A DNA stretch of 64,000 nt. Origin: Udaeobacter sp963725505 (GTDB lineage: Bacteria > Verrucomicrobiota > Verrucomicrobiia > Chthoniobacterales > UBA10450). The stretch covers positions 62,001-126,000 of the forward strand of contig CAVRYN010000005.1 of NCBI GenBank assembly GCA_963725505.1. Direction: 5' to 3'. Position 1 is the first letter of the stretch; each line of letters begins with the position of its first letter. The position numbers were made by a program, and so were the translations under genes. This document shows, piece after piece, positions 36,041 through 45,236 of this stretch. The notes below the pieces were generated by a model. It saw only the letters and a program-made list of their open reading frames with translations, was not told where the DNA came from and did not search any database.

Positions 36041-36541
36041 ATGGCCGAGCCCGAATCTCTTCGCCACATTGCACGTTCGCGTGCCCCGTTGTCCACATGG
36101 TTAGGCGTAGTGCTTCTCTTCGCATTGTTCGGCGTGATCGTGCTCGCAATAATTGGACCGTCACCGCGGGGAAGTGATTACGAAGAGACACGCGCGAAAA
36201 AGCGCATGGAAAATCTGAAAACGTCGCGCGAAGACGCAGATAAGGCGCTGAATACTTATGCTTGGATCGACAAGAATAAAGGCCTTGTTCGCATCCCGAT
36301 CGGTCGCGCCATGGAACTGACGATTGCGCAGTTAGTCCAGCAAAAACCCGCAGCGGCGGGTCCAATCGCCACGCCCGCCTCCGCCGAGGCTACGGCGGGC
36401 AAGCCGGAAACGCAGGCTGCTTCGCCCGCGCCAGCCGGTTCTCCGCAACCGAGCGCCACGCAACCCGCTGCATCGCCTTCACCCGCAGCTCAATCGTCGC
36501 CTCCCGCTCCCGCTTCACCCGCTCCAGCCAAAACTCCATGA
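36041..36541 (+). CDS. Single-TM protein linking the ActA-F and cytochrome operon parts
   Basis: A 166-residue protein: one membrane helix (STWLGVVLLFALFGVIVLAI), a coiled segment (ETRAKKRMENLKTSREDADK), then the block YAWIDKNKGLVRIPIGRAME, and a tail of about 70 residues of Ala, Pro, Ser and Gln. The YxWxDxxxGxVRIPIxRAM block recurs in small proteins beside cytochrome oxidase genes in Acidobacteria and relatives (from memory). It starts one base after the actF stop and overlaps the CcoN-like gene by four bases. Probably an assembly or linker subunit of the respiratory complex. Confidence 0.7.
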   Translation: MAEPESLRHIARSRAPLSTWLGVVLLFALFGVIVLAIIGPSPRGSDYEETRAKKRMENLKTSREDADKALNTYAWIDKNKGLVRIPIGRAMELTIAQLVQQKPAAAGPIATPASAEATAGKPETQAASPAPAGSPQPSATQPAASPSPAAQSSPPAPASPAPAKTP

Positions 36542-38016
36542 ACGCCACCGGAATTCCATTAAAAGAACCAGCGATCTCTGCTGTCGCGGGAGACACAGAG
36601 CAGTTGGAGCGCGCGTACATCGACGCGTCAACACGCGTGCCGGTGCTGATGTTTTATACGTCGGCGATGGCGTGGCTGATCCTCGGCACGCTGTTAGCTG
36701 GTTTCGTTTCGTTCAAGTTGCACTCACCTGATTTGCTTTCGGACATCAGCTTTCTGACGTGGGGGCGTGTGCGCCCCGCCCACATGAACGTGATGGTTTA
36801 CGGCTGGGCGTCCATGGCTGGAATGGGAACCGCGATTTGGTTGATGGCGCGACTGTGCCGCACCGTGTTGCGATATCCGCTGTTGCTCGTTGCGGGCGCT
36901 TGCTTTTGGAATTTGGGCGTGCTGCTGGGCGTCGGCGGCATTCTGCTCGGTGACAGCACCGGCTATCAATGGCTCGAGTTTCCGGGCTACGCAGCGATCA
37001 TTCTTTTCGTCGCTTATACGCTGGTTGCCTCGTGGGCGGTGCTCATGTTTCGCTATCGACGCGGCGAACAAATTTACATTACACAATGGTATTTACTCGG
37101 CGCGTTCCTCTGGTTTCCGTGGCTCTACGCCGCTGGGCAAATGATGCTCTTCGTCGTGCCGGTGCAGGGCGTGTTGCAATCGGCTGTCGGCTGGTGGTAC
37201 GCAAATAATCTGCTCTTTCTCTGGTTCGGCGCCATCGGCCTCGGCACCGCGTATTACATGATTCCGAAAGTGATTGGGCGTCCCGTTTACAGTTATCATC
37301 TGGCCACAATCGGTTTTTGGAGTTACGCGTTGTTCTCAAGCTGGACCGGAATGCAGCGCCTCGTCGATGGACCGTTTCCGGCGTGGATGATCACGGCCAG
37401 CATCGCGGCGACGATCCTAACGATGATTCCGGTGGCGACTGTTGGCCTGAATCATCATATGACGATGCAAGGCTATTTTCCGCTGATGCGCTACAGCCCG
37501 ACGCTGCGGTTCACCGTGTTCGGCGCGATGTCTTATACGGTCTTTAGCGTGGTCGGCGTGTTGATTTCGCTCCGCTCGGTCGCGCGCTACGTCAACTTTA
37601 CCCAGGCCAGCATCGCTTACTCGCATCTCGGTCTTTACGCATTTTTCACCATGGTGATTTTCGGTTCGATGTACTACATCGTCCCGCGTTTGATCGGCCG
37701 CGAATGGCGTTACGCTTCGTTGATCAAACTGCATTTCTGGGCATCGGCTTACGGCATCGGCCTGATGACGCTCATGCTGCTCGCGGGCGGTTTTCTTCAA
37801 GGTTCCAGCATGGAAGATCCCTCGCTCGCGTTCAGTGAGAGCGTAGAAACGGTGCTGCCGTATTTGCGCGGGCGTAGCCTCGCCGGTCTTTTGCTTACCG
37901 CGTCGCATTTTATTTTCGCGTATCACTTCGGGTTGATGCTCTTGGGATTGGGCCGGACATCGACCGTCCCAACATTCCTCAACCCCGTCGAAGCCGAGGC
38001 TTCTGGAGGGCACTAA
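36538..38016 (+). CDS. CcoN-like (cbb3-type subunit I) protein lacking the binuclear-centre ligands
   Basis: A 492-residue, roughly twelve-helix homologue of CcoN with strong local similarity (RPAHMNVMVYGW; PVYSYHLATIGFW; YYIVPRLIGREW). Compared without gaps with P. stutzeri CcoN, the haem b ligands are kept (H82, H363), but N223 replaces the CuB His of WWYGHN, S267 the cross-linked Tyr, Q273 and R274 the CuB His pair, and Y361 the haem b3 His. No O2-reducing site can form. It is annotated only by homology and is predicted to be a haem b electron-transfer or structural subunit of an ACIII-linked complex. Confidence 0.87.
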   Translation: MNATGIPLKEPAISAVAGDTEQLERAYIDASTRVPVLMFYTSAMAWLILGTLLAGFVSFKLHSPDLLSDISFLTWGRVRPAHMNVMVYGWASMAGMGTAIWLMARLCRTVLRYPLLLVAGACFWNLGVLLGVGGILLGDSTGYQWLEFPGYAAIILFVAYTLVASWAVLMFRYRRGEQIYITQWYLLGAFLWFPWLYAAGQMMLFVVPVQGVLQSAVGWWYANNLLFLWFGAIGLGTAYYMIPKVIGRPVYSYHLATIGFWSYALFSSWTGMQRLVDGPFPAWMITASIAATILTMIPVATVGLNHHMTMQGYFPLMRYSPTLRFTVFGAMSYTVFSVVGVLISLRSVARYVNFTQASIAYSHLGLYAFFTMVIFGSMYYIVPRLIGREWRYASLIKLHFWASAYGIGLMTLMLLAGGFLQGSSMEDPSLAFSESVETVLPYLRGRSLAGLLLTASHFIFAYHFGLMLLGLGRTSTVPTFLNPVEAEASGGH

Positions 38017-39011
38017 TGAAAGGACTCGCTCCTCTCTTTCTCGGAATCTTCGGCACGTTCGCCTTTTCGTGGCTCGGATTGACCGTTATTCCGAACTGGC
38101 AAATCGGCCATCTTAATCCGCAATCGGACGAAGAAGGCACCGACATTTATCCGCAGCCGCAATCGGGTATGTTCGAGCGCGGCGCGCACGTTTACGCCGC
38201 GAACGGCTGCATTTATTGTCACAGCCAGCAAGTCCGCGCCGATTACGCCGCGGACGACATCGAACGAAAATGGGGAAATCGTCGCAGCGCACCGCGCGAT
38301 TACATTTTCGAGCAGCCGGTGTTTCTTGGGAAAATGCGCATGGGCCAGGACATCGCGAACATAGGTGCGCGCGCCCCAGCCGAACAGGCGAGCCCGGCTC
38401 CAGCTGGCGCTGCCGCTCCTCAAGCATCACCGAGTGGAGGAACAAGTCCCGCCGCGTCAGCTGCACCGCAAGGAGGAGCGCCAGCCACTTCTCCTACAGC
38501 ACCCGGAGGATCGCCAGCAGCGTCTCCAAGTTCGCCCGCACCAAAGCCACCAACAAGTCCTGCTCCTGCGGCTCCTCCTACAACTGCATCTCCCACAGCA
38601 GTTGCGGCGAATTCAAATGCGGCCGTATCACCAACCCCGGCAGCAGGAGCGCCATGGCCAGTTCAAACCGCTGGCGAGCCACCGATGTACTCCGCTGCCT
38701 GGCATCATGTGCATCTTTATTCGCCGCGCAGCATCAATGTCGATTCGAACATGCCGTCCTATCGTTTTCTCTATGAAAAACACCGCATCCGCGACGCGCG
38801 CTCGGCGGACGCGCTGCAGCTCACCGGCTCCGACGCGCCACCCGAAGGCTGGGAAATTGTTCCCAGTTTCGACGCGAAATGTCTGGTCGCTTACTTGATG
38901 TCGCTCAATCAATCGCATCCGCTCAACGAAGTCAGATCAGTCGCAGGCGCGCCAGCAGCGCCCGCGCCCGCGGGATCGCCACCACCGCCGGCGCCTGCTC
39001 CTGCAAAATGA
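38016..39011 (+). CDS. CcoO-like monohaem cytochrome c with a long Pro/Ala-rich insertion
   Basis: A 331-residue CcoO relative: N-terminal anchor (LFLGIFGTFAFSWLGLTVI), haem site GCIYCHSQQVRADYA, then YIFEQPVFLGKMRMGQDIANIG. In canonical CcoO the WHxxHLYxPR segment follows at once; here roughly 110 residues of Pro, Ala, Ser, Gly and Thr intervene (about 123-230) before AAWHHVHLYSPRSINVDSNM, where the Met haem ligand sits. A second low-complexity tail closes the protein. The TAA of the CcoN-like gene shares one base with its ATG. It should carry electrons to or from the CcoN-like subunit. Confidence 0.85.
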   Translation: MKGLAPLFLGIFGTFAFSWLGLTVIPNWQIGHLNPQSDEEGTDIYPQPQSGMFERGAHVYAANGCIYCHSQQVRADYAADDIERKWGNRRSAPRDYIFEQPVFLGKMRMGQDIANIGARAPAEQASPAPAGAAAPQASPSGGTSPAASAAPQGGAPATSPTAPGGSPAASPSSPAPKPPTSPAPAAPPTTASPTAVAANSNAAVSPTPAAGAPWPVQTAGEPPMYSAAWHHVHLYSPRSINVDSNMPSYRFLYEKHRIRDARSADALQLTGSDAPPEGWEIVPSFDAKCLVAYLMSLNQSHPLNEVRSVAGAPAAPAPAGSPPPPAPAPAK

Positions 39012-39018
39012 CAACGCA

Positions 39019-39795
39019 ATGAACGAAGAACCGAAACCGCCCGCACGCATAGGCCAGGGAATGGATTACGGCGAACAGGCCGACGTCCAACAGGTGCACG
39101 CCGCTGTTCAACGTGAAAAACGCGAGCCACGCGTCGGCGCAGAGCCGCTCTCGATTTGGCTTATCGCGATCTACGGATTAGCGGTATTTTTTGGCGGCGC
39201 ATATCTCGGGCGCTACTCTGGAAATTTCATGAGCGGCGGACTCGACCCGATGGGCGCGCCGCCAACGACGAAAAAAACAGCGGCGGGTCCAGGTGGCGGC
39301 GAGCAAGCTGCCGAATTATCGCCGCGCGATCGCGGCAAAAAGATTTTCGCAGCGAATTGTCAGACGTGTCATCAAGCCACCGGCCAGGGTGTGCCCGGTC
39401 AATATCCGCCGCTGGCAGGTTCGGAATTTACGAACGGCGGCTCGCGACGCATGGCCATGATTGTGCTCAAAGGCTTGCAAGGCCCTGTGAAAGTTAAAGG
39501 GCAACAGTATGGTACCGCAGTCATGCAACCGTGGGACAAAACCTTGACCGACCAAAAAATTGCCGACGTCATGACCTACGAGCGGAGTGAGTGGGGCAAC
39601 AGCGCCAGCCCAGTCACGGCTGAACAAATCGCAGCATTACGGAAAGAACTTTCCAATCATCCCGAGTCTTTCATTGAACACGACATTCTCGCCGCTCCTG
39701 ACGAAGATCTTCCCGGCGGCGCGCCTGCAGGGGGCGCGGCGCCAAAACCCGGCGAAGCCGCAAAGCCCGGCCAACCACCCAAGCCGCAAGGCTAG
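39019..39795 (+). CDS. Membrane-anchored monohaem cytochrome c (CcoP-position)
   Basis: 258 residues: a soluble N-terminus, one membrane segment (SIWLIAIYGLAVFFGGAYLG), and a class I cytochrome c domain with FAANCQTCHQATGQGVPGQYPPLAGS and a likely distal Met in AVMQPWDKTLTDQKI. The tail is Gly/Ala/Pro/Lys-rich. Its position matches CcoP, but CcoP has two haems and this has one. It closes the respiratory operon. Confidence 0.83.
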   Translation: MNEEPKPPARIGQGMDYGEQADVQQVHAAVQREKREPRVGAEPLSIWLIAIYGLAVFFGGAYLGRYSGNFMSGGLDPMGAPPTTKKTAAGPGGGEQAAELSPRDRGKKIFAANCQTCHQATGQGVPGQYPPLAGSEFTNGGSRRMAMIVLKGLQGPVKVKGQQYGTAVMQPWDKTLTDQKIADVMTYERSEWGNSASPVTAEQIAALRKELSNHPESFIEHDILAAPDEDLPGGAPAGGAAPKPGEAAKPGQPPKPQG

Positions 39796-39829
39796 CGCAC
39801 GCCGGCGCCCGACGATCTCGGGTTTTGTT

Positions 39830-41503
39830 ATGAGATCCAAACTTGCCGTTTATTCCTTGATCTTTATGAGCGGCGTCTGCGCGAATGCCCAGCCGAAGCC
39901 ATCGGCAACGTTGATCATCACCAATGCCGCAGTTTACACAGTAGATAAAGGGCATCCCAAGGCCGAAGCCGTGGCTGTTACCGGCGATCGCATAGTGGCT
40001 GTCGGCTCACGCGCGGAGATCGATTTGTGGCGTGGCCCGGAAACGAAAGTGATCGATGCCGGCCGCAAGCTGGTGTTGCCTGGATTCAACGACGCGCACG
40101 TGCATTTCATTCAAGGCGGAGCGCAGCTCGATCAAGTTCAGCTTACTGATGCTGCGAGCCCGGAGGAGTTCGCGAAGCGCATCGCGGCACAGGCGAAAAA
40201 GACGCCGAAAGGCGAATGGATTTTGGGCGGACGCTGGGATGAAACCAAATGGCCTAAGCCGGAGCTTCCGACTAAAGAGCTCGTTGACGCAGTGACGGCT
40301 ACTACTCCAATTTTCGTTGAGCGCTACGACGGCCACGAAGCGCTCGCTAATTCGGCGGCGATGAAACTCGCCGGCGTTGACGCCAAAACCGCGGACGTTC
40401 CGGGCGGAGTCATCGTGCGCGACGCAAGCGGAAATCCCACTGGCATTTTCAAGGACGCAGCGCAGGAACTGATCAACAAGGCGATTCCACCAATGTCACA
40501 CGAGCAGCGGATACGCGTTGCTCGCCGGGCGCTGGAGCACGCAGCATCTCTGGGCATCACGAGTGTGCAGCACATGAACCCAGAGTTTGCCGACGTGGCT
40601 GCCTATTCCGAGCTGGCGGAAAAAGGTGAGCTCACCACGCGCATTTACGCGGTCCCGATGGAGACGGACTGGCGAGACCAGGCAAAGGTTGGACTTCGTC
40701 ACGCGTGGGGCTCGAGTTATCTGCGACTCGGCGCAGTGAAGGGCTATGCCGATGGCTCGTTAGGCTCGCGAACGGCGTACATGTTCGAGCCGTTTGCCGA
40801 CGATCCCGGCAACAGCGGCCTGTTGAGTGACGAAATGCATCCGCCCAGCGCCATGCGCGAGCGGTTGATGGGGGCCGACGCCGCCGGATTGCAACTGCGT
40901 GTTCACGCCATCGGCGACCGCGCAATCTCCATGATGCTCGACATTTTCGGCGATATCGAAAAGGAGCACGGCTATCACGACCAGCGTTTTGCCATCGAGC
41001 ACGCGCAGCACACGGCGCAAAAAGATTTCGAGCGATTTGCGAAGCTCCATGTCATTGCCTCGATGCAGCCTTATCACGCCATCGACGACGGCCGCTGGGC
41101 GGAAAAACGCCTCGGTCACGATCGCGCGCGCTATAGTTACGCATGGCGTAGCTTCCTCGATCACGGCGTGACGCTCGCCTTCGGAACCGATTGGCCTGTC
41201 GCTCCGCTCGACCCGATGCTGGGACTTTACGCCGCAGTCACGCGCGCCACGCTGGATGGGAAGAATCCCGGCGGCTGGATTCCGGAGGAAAAGATCACGC
41301 TGCCAGAGGCGGTGGAAGCCTATACAATGGGCGCGGCGTTCGCTGAATTTCAGGAACGCGAGAAAGGCTCCATTACACCAGGTAAACTGGCTGACATGGT
41401 CATTCTGAGTGATAACCTTTTTGACCTCAAACCGGAAGCCATTCGCAACGTGAAGGTGGAAACCACAATTCTGGGAGGCAAAGTGGTGTACGGACAGCGA
41501 TGA
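39830..41503 (+). CDS. Exported amidohydrolase, YtcJ-like (metal-dependent, TIM barrel)
   Basis: About 557 residues from the ATG at 39830 (MRSKLAVYSLIFMSGVCANA), a signal peptide; a longer upstream frame overlaps the cytochrome gene. Amidohydrolase motifs: LPGFNDAHVHFIQGG (metal His pair), RYDGHEALANSAAMKLAG, YADGSLGSRTAYM, HAIGDRAISMM, IEHAQHTAQKD and the distal GTDWPVAPLDPM. This is the subgroup of YtcJ/N-substituted formamide deformylase. The true substrate is unknown. Confidence 0.87.
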   Translation: MRSKLAVYSLIFMSGVCANAQPKPSATLIITNAAVYTVDKGHPKAEAVAVTGDRIVAVGSRAEIDLWRGPETKVIDAGRKLVLPGFNDAHVHFIQGGAQLDQVQLTDAASPEEFAKRIAAQAKKTPKGEWILGGRWDETKWPKPELPTKELVDAVTATTPIFVERYDGHEALANSAAMKLAGVDAKTADVPGGVIVRDASGNPTGIFKDAAQELINKAIPPMSHEQRIRVARRALEHAASLGITSVQHMNPEFADVAAYSELAEKGELTTRIYAVPMETDWRDQAKVGLRHAWGSSYLRLGAVKGYADGSLGSRTAYMFEPFADDPGNSGLLSDEMHPPSAMRERLMGADAAGLQLRVHAIGDRAISMMLDIFGDIEKEHGYHDQRFAIEHAQHTAQKDFERFAKLHVIASMQPYHAIDDGRWAEKRLGHDRARYSYAWRSFLDHGVTLAFGTDWPVAPLDPMLGLYAAVTRATLDGKNPGGWIPEEKITLPEAVEAYTMGAAFAEFQEREKGSITPGKLADMVILSDNLFDLKPEAIRNVKVETTILGGKVVYGQR

Positions 41504-41578
41504 ACCTTGACGCCAGGGTCGCCTGCTCGAGTGCAATTGTCTCCTGTCTTGCCAGAAAACTGCATCATGGCATTTTGG

Positions 41579-43025
41579 ATGCGACCTCGTAGCCTTTTTC
41601 TCGTCACCGCGGCCGGTCTCGCGTCTGCGGCGTTCATCGTATCTCGGCACTGGGCTTCATCCGATTTGGTGGTCGCTATGGTTGGCGCCGATTCCAGTTC
41701 TCGCGATTGCGCCGCGACTTTCCGGCCGGGCCGCTTTTCTGCTCGGTGCAATTGCGTGGTTCCTCGGCGAAATGAACCAATGGAACTATGCCCGGCATGA
41801 GATGGAATTGCCGCTGCCAATCACCATTCTCTACTTTGTAGTTCCTGCCGTGATTTTCGGCTTGGGCGTTCTATTTGTGCGCAGTTTCATCCGGCGCGGA
41901 TCGCTCTTCCTGGCCTCGATTGCTTTGCCCGTTTACTGGGTGACGTACGAATATCTTACCGCGACGGCGTCGCCTCACAGCACGTGGGGCAATCTCGCTT
42001 ACACACAAATGAATTGTCTCCCCGTGATCCAGATCGCTGCGATTACCGGTCTTTGGGGAATCAGCTTTATCGTATTTCTATTTGCAGGCGCCGCGGGAAC
42101 TCTGTTGAGCGGCGCGGGAAAACCGTGGCTGCGTCGCGTGCTCGCCGTCGCTATCGGATTCGTCGTTTGTGCTGTGCTTGTTTTTGGCAAATGGCGGTTG
42201 CAATCGAATCCTTCGGCTCAATCCGTTGCAGTGACACTCATCGCCAGAGACGTGCCGATGAGTGTCTACCTCGGCTCTGAAGAGCAAGCCTTGGAACTGT
42301 TGCGTGAGTATGCTGACGAGGTTCGCCGTGTTACTCCAGCCGGAACACAGGCCGTTGTTCTTCCGGAAAAAATCGGGCGCGTCAGCGAGAGCGCGCTAGC
42401 GGAAGTGGATGCTCTCTTTTCTTCGGCTGCGACTGATACACGCGCGGCGATTGTCCTTGGCCTCGTTCGAAGAACGCCGTCGGCTGCCTTCAACTCTTCG
42501 CGCCTTTATTCCGCCGATGGAAAATTAGGGGCGAACTACGACAAGCATCATCTCTTGCCTGGAGTTGAGCCTGAAAAACCAGGGGACAAACGAGTACTTC
42601 TCGATGAGCCGTTCGGACGTTGGGGATTGCAAATTTGTAAGGACATGGATTTCCCGCAGCTCAGCCGCGAATACGCAGCCGACGGAGCGAACTTGCTGCT
42701 GGTGCCTGCGTGGGATTTCAATCTGGATCGCTGGCTGCACGCGCGCATGGCCGTCCTGCGCGCGGTCGAAAACGGTTTCGCCTTGGCTCGTTCGGCGCGC
42801 AACGGATTGTTAACACTGAGCGATAACCGCGGTCGCATCCTGGCGGAAACGTCGACAGTGCCCGGTCGATTCGTCTCAATTAGTGGGAAATTAAACGTCG
42901 CGCGCGAGCAAACTTTCTACACTCGGGCCGGCAATTGGTTCGCATGGGTTTGTGTCGCTGTGTTCGTCAGCCTGCTGGCTTTCCAGCTCTTTGCGCAACC
43001 ACGCGGCAGAGAGAAAACCGCGTAA
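41579..43025 (+). CDS. Apolipoprotein N-acyltransferase-like nitrilase, apparent N-terminal frameshift
   Basis: The main frame runs to 43025. Its first in-frame start (TTG 41682) leaves out the N-terminal helix, which is in another frame (MRPRSLFLVTAAGLASAAFI from 41579). Joining near 41636 gives AAFI...YLGTGLHPIWWSLWLAP, the usual Lnt opening. The membrane part is followed by a nitrilase domain with Glu in VVLPEKIG, Lys in NYDKHHLLPG and Cys in GLQICKDMDFP, the Lnt/CN-hydrolase triad, then a last membrane helix. Lnt acylates lipoproteins; the loop after the Lys differs from Lnt's FGEY, so it may be an Lnt-like paralogue. Confidence 0.78.
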
Positions 43026-43040
43026 TTGAATGCACGCAAA

Positions 43041-44420
43041 CTACGACGCCGTCGCGCTCGCAGGAATAAAAGTTTCCGGTTCGTCGAATCGAAGTTTTTT
43101 ACCCAGCTCGTGCCGCAGCAGCAATAAATTCACGCACATCTGAAGAACGATCGACCCCACCGACAGATACCAGATGTGCCGAATGTCAAAGCCTGGCGTC
43201 CGCGAGATGAGCAACGCCGGTAGAGCAAACAAAATTAGCCGTGTCATCGAGCTGAACAGCGGCGGCAGCGTGTTGCCGATTCCCTGAAAAATGCTGGACG
43301 TTACAAAAACAATTCCCGCCGAAATGAAATTCAACGAAACGATCCGGAGGTACTCGCTGCCGAAGGCGATCACTCTCGGATCGGGTGAGAAAATTCGAAT
43401 CAGCGTTGCCGGCGCGAGGAACGCGAACAGCGTGAGCACGAGCATCATGAGCGACGCAATGCCAATCGCGGAATAGACGGAATGGCGGACTCGATCCGCC
43501 CGGCGCCCACCGAAGTTCTGCCCTACCACAGGCGACACTGCAAAGCTGAGCGCCACCACCGGCAAAAAAAGCGCCTGCATCACGCGTGCGCCGATTCCGA
43601 AACCCGCCTGAGCTGCTGGTCCAAAGCCGCGAATAATTGCGTAAACGAGCATGATGTAAACGAAGAGCAGCAAAAACTCTGCGCCGGCCGGGACACCGAT
43701 CCGTAGCATTCCGGCCCAAATCTTTGTGCGGGGGCGAAAAAGCGGAAAACGAAAACGCAGGTAATGATATTTCTTTTCGAAATAAATTACGATCAGCACG
43801 TCCGCGACGAGAATTGAAATAAAGGTGGCAAGCGCCGCGCCGGTGACTCCGAGTCTCGGCCACGGGCCAATTCCGAAAATCAGTAAGGGCGCCAGCACGA
43901 TGTTGAGCAGGACGCTGAACACTTGAAATCCCACGGTCGGTTTGATGATTCCGGTGGCACGCAGCGCCGACCCCAGAGCTACCAAAGGAAACTGCAGTAA
44001 AAGCCCGGGAAGAAACCAGAGCAGGTAAGCTTTCGCCAGGGTGGCCGTCTCTGTATCGGCGCTCAGCCAGTCACAATAAGCTGGGCGCACGATGAATCCG
44101 ACAACACCCAGAGCGAGCGCAATCAAGATCGACATGATGAAAGATTGATTGAACACTAGCTCGGCTTGCTGCTGGTCCTTTCGTCCGGCTGCCTGTGAAA
44201 TCAACGTTGTGGTTCCCACGCCGAGCATTTGAGTAAGCGCCAGCACAACCATCGTGATATTCCCCGCCACGCCGACCGCCGCGATTGCTTCCTTCCCGAG
44301 ACGTCCCACCCAGTAGAGATCGGCCAACAAATAAAGCGTCTGCACGACCATGCTCATGGCCAGAAACGCCGACATGTGCAGCAAATGCCTTGTGACTGAA
44401 CCCGTCGTCAGATCCTTCAT
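43041..44420 (-). CDS. MATE-family efflux transporter
   Basis: A 459-residue, twelve-helix protein with MATE hallmarks: MVVQTLYLLADLYWVGRLGKEAIAAVGVAG near the N-terminus and the pseudo-repeated half with PVVGQNFGGRRADRVRHSVY. It exchanges drugs or metabolites for Na+ or H+. It is convergent with the Lnt-like gene, 15 bases apart. Confidence 0.9.
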   Translation of the reverse strand: MKDLTTGSVTRHLLHMSAFLAMSMVVQTLYLLADLYWVGRLGKEAIAAVGVAGNITMVVLALTQMLGVGTTTLISQAAGRKDQQQAELVFNQSFIMSILIALALGVVGFIVRPAYCDWLSADTETATLAKAYLLWFLPGLLLQFPLVALGSALRATGIIKPTVGFQVFSVLLNIVLAPLLIFGIGPWPRLGVTGAALATFISILVADVLIVIYFEKKYHYLRFRFPLFRPRTKIWAGMLRIGVPAGAEFLLLFVYIMLVYAIIRGFGPAAQAGFGIGARVMQALFLPVVALSFAVSPVVGQNFGGRRADRVRHSVYSAIGIASLMMLVLTLFAFLAPATLIRIFSPDPRVIAFGSEYLRIVSLNFISAGIVFVTSSIFQGIGNTLPPLFSSMTRLILFALPALLISRTPGFDIRHIWYLSVGSIVLQMCVNLLLLRHELGKKLRFDEPETFIPASATAS

Positions 44421-44423
44421 AAA

Positions 44424-44768
44424 TCAGCTACGTATTAAGCCGGCGGCGACCCGCTTTCGCCAGGCCTCTCTATGCAAGATGAGAATGATCAACCAAATGA
44501 CGAACGCGAATACACCACCGGGAAGCGTAACAAGCATTAACCAACCTAAAACCCCGAGAGTATAAAGAAGGTGTCCATAATCCTGTCCGTTGATGATGCA
44601 GGGATGCACCGAGCCTTCATCTACTTTGCATCCGTTTGCATTGGCAATCACGCTGCACAACATCACTGATCCAATCGGCGCAAAGGCAAAGAGAACGATC
44701 GGGACAAGCACAATCCAATAAAGAATCCACGGGAACCGTTTCCGAACCGGTAGAGGGGGCGGGTTCAT
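44424..44768 (-). CDS. Small two-helix membrane protein
   Basis: 114 residues from the ATG at 44768 (MNPPPLPVRKRFPWILYW) with two membrane segments (about 15-38 and 75-100) and a Cys-containing loop (VMLCSVIANANGCKVDEGSVHPC). No family recognised. It lies three bases from the MATE gene on the same strand. Confidence 0.6.
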   Translation of the reverse strand: MNPPPLPVRKRFPWILYWIVLVPIVLFAFAPIGSVMLCSVIANANGCKVDEGSVHPCIINGQDYGHLLYTLGVLGWLMLVTLPGGVFAFVIWLIILILHREAWRKRVAAGLIRS

Positions 44769-44779
44769 TGAGCGGCCCA

Positions 44780-45103
44780 CTACGGATGCGTTTTCTTGAA
44801 TCCGTCCTGGTAGCCGTTTTCGAAAGCCAGGTCCCAGTTTTGCTTGTTGCCCGACCCTTGCTGCTCGAAATATTTCTGCGCCGTCATGTTCAGTTCGGCT
44901 GCTGTCGGTAATTTTGCGCCTCGCGGCGCTTGCTCTCCGGCTTTCTCTCCGATCCAATAAGCAGCCCGCTCCTCCGGCGTTCTGCCGTGAGCTGCGCGAT
45001 GAGTGTAGAACGCCGTCACACCACACACCACGAAGGCTACCGCTGCCATCATCACAAAGAAACGCACCGGTTTAAATTCTCGCGCCACGACTCGGCTAGA
45101 CAA
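44780..45103 (-). CDS. Small membrane-anchored hypothetical protein
   Basis: About 107 residues (TTG 45103; a GTG at 45088 is also possible) with one membrane segment (FFVMMAAVAFVVCGVTAFY) and a soluble part ending LAFENGYQDGFKKTHP. Not recognised. Eleven bases upstream of the two-helix gene, so they may be co-transcribed. Confidence 0.5.
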   Translation of the reverse strand: MSSRVVAREFKPVRFFVMMAAVAFVVCGVTAFYTHRAAHGRTPEERAAYWIGEKAGEQAPRGAKLPTAAELNMTAQKYFEQQGSGNKQNWDLAFENGYQDGFKKTHP

Positions 45104-45236
45104 TCATGCGCATTTCTCGCTGGCAAGATTGAATGGCAAATCTCGCCCCAAGGACTGGAAGATCCGCGACAAGGCGGGTTGAATGTAGCGACAATCTGCG
45201 ATCGCCGAGACTCGTCGCATCTTCTCACCTCTGGAT

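Noticed and set aside
39587..39829. N-terminal extension of the amidohydrolase
   Set aside because: It overlaps the cytochrome gene and removes the signal peptide from the N-terminus.
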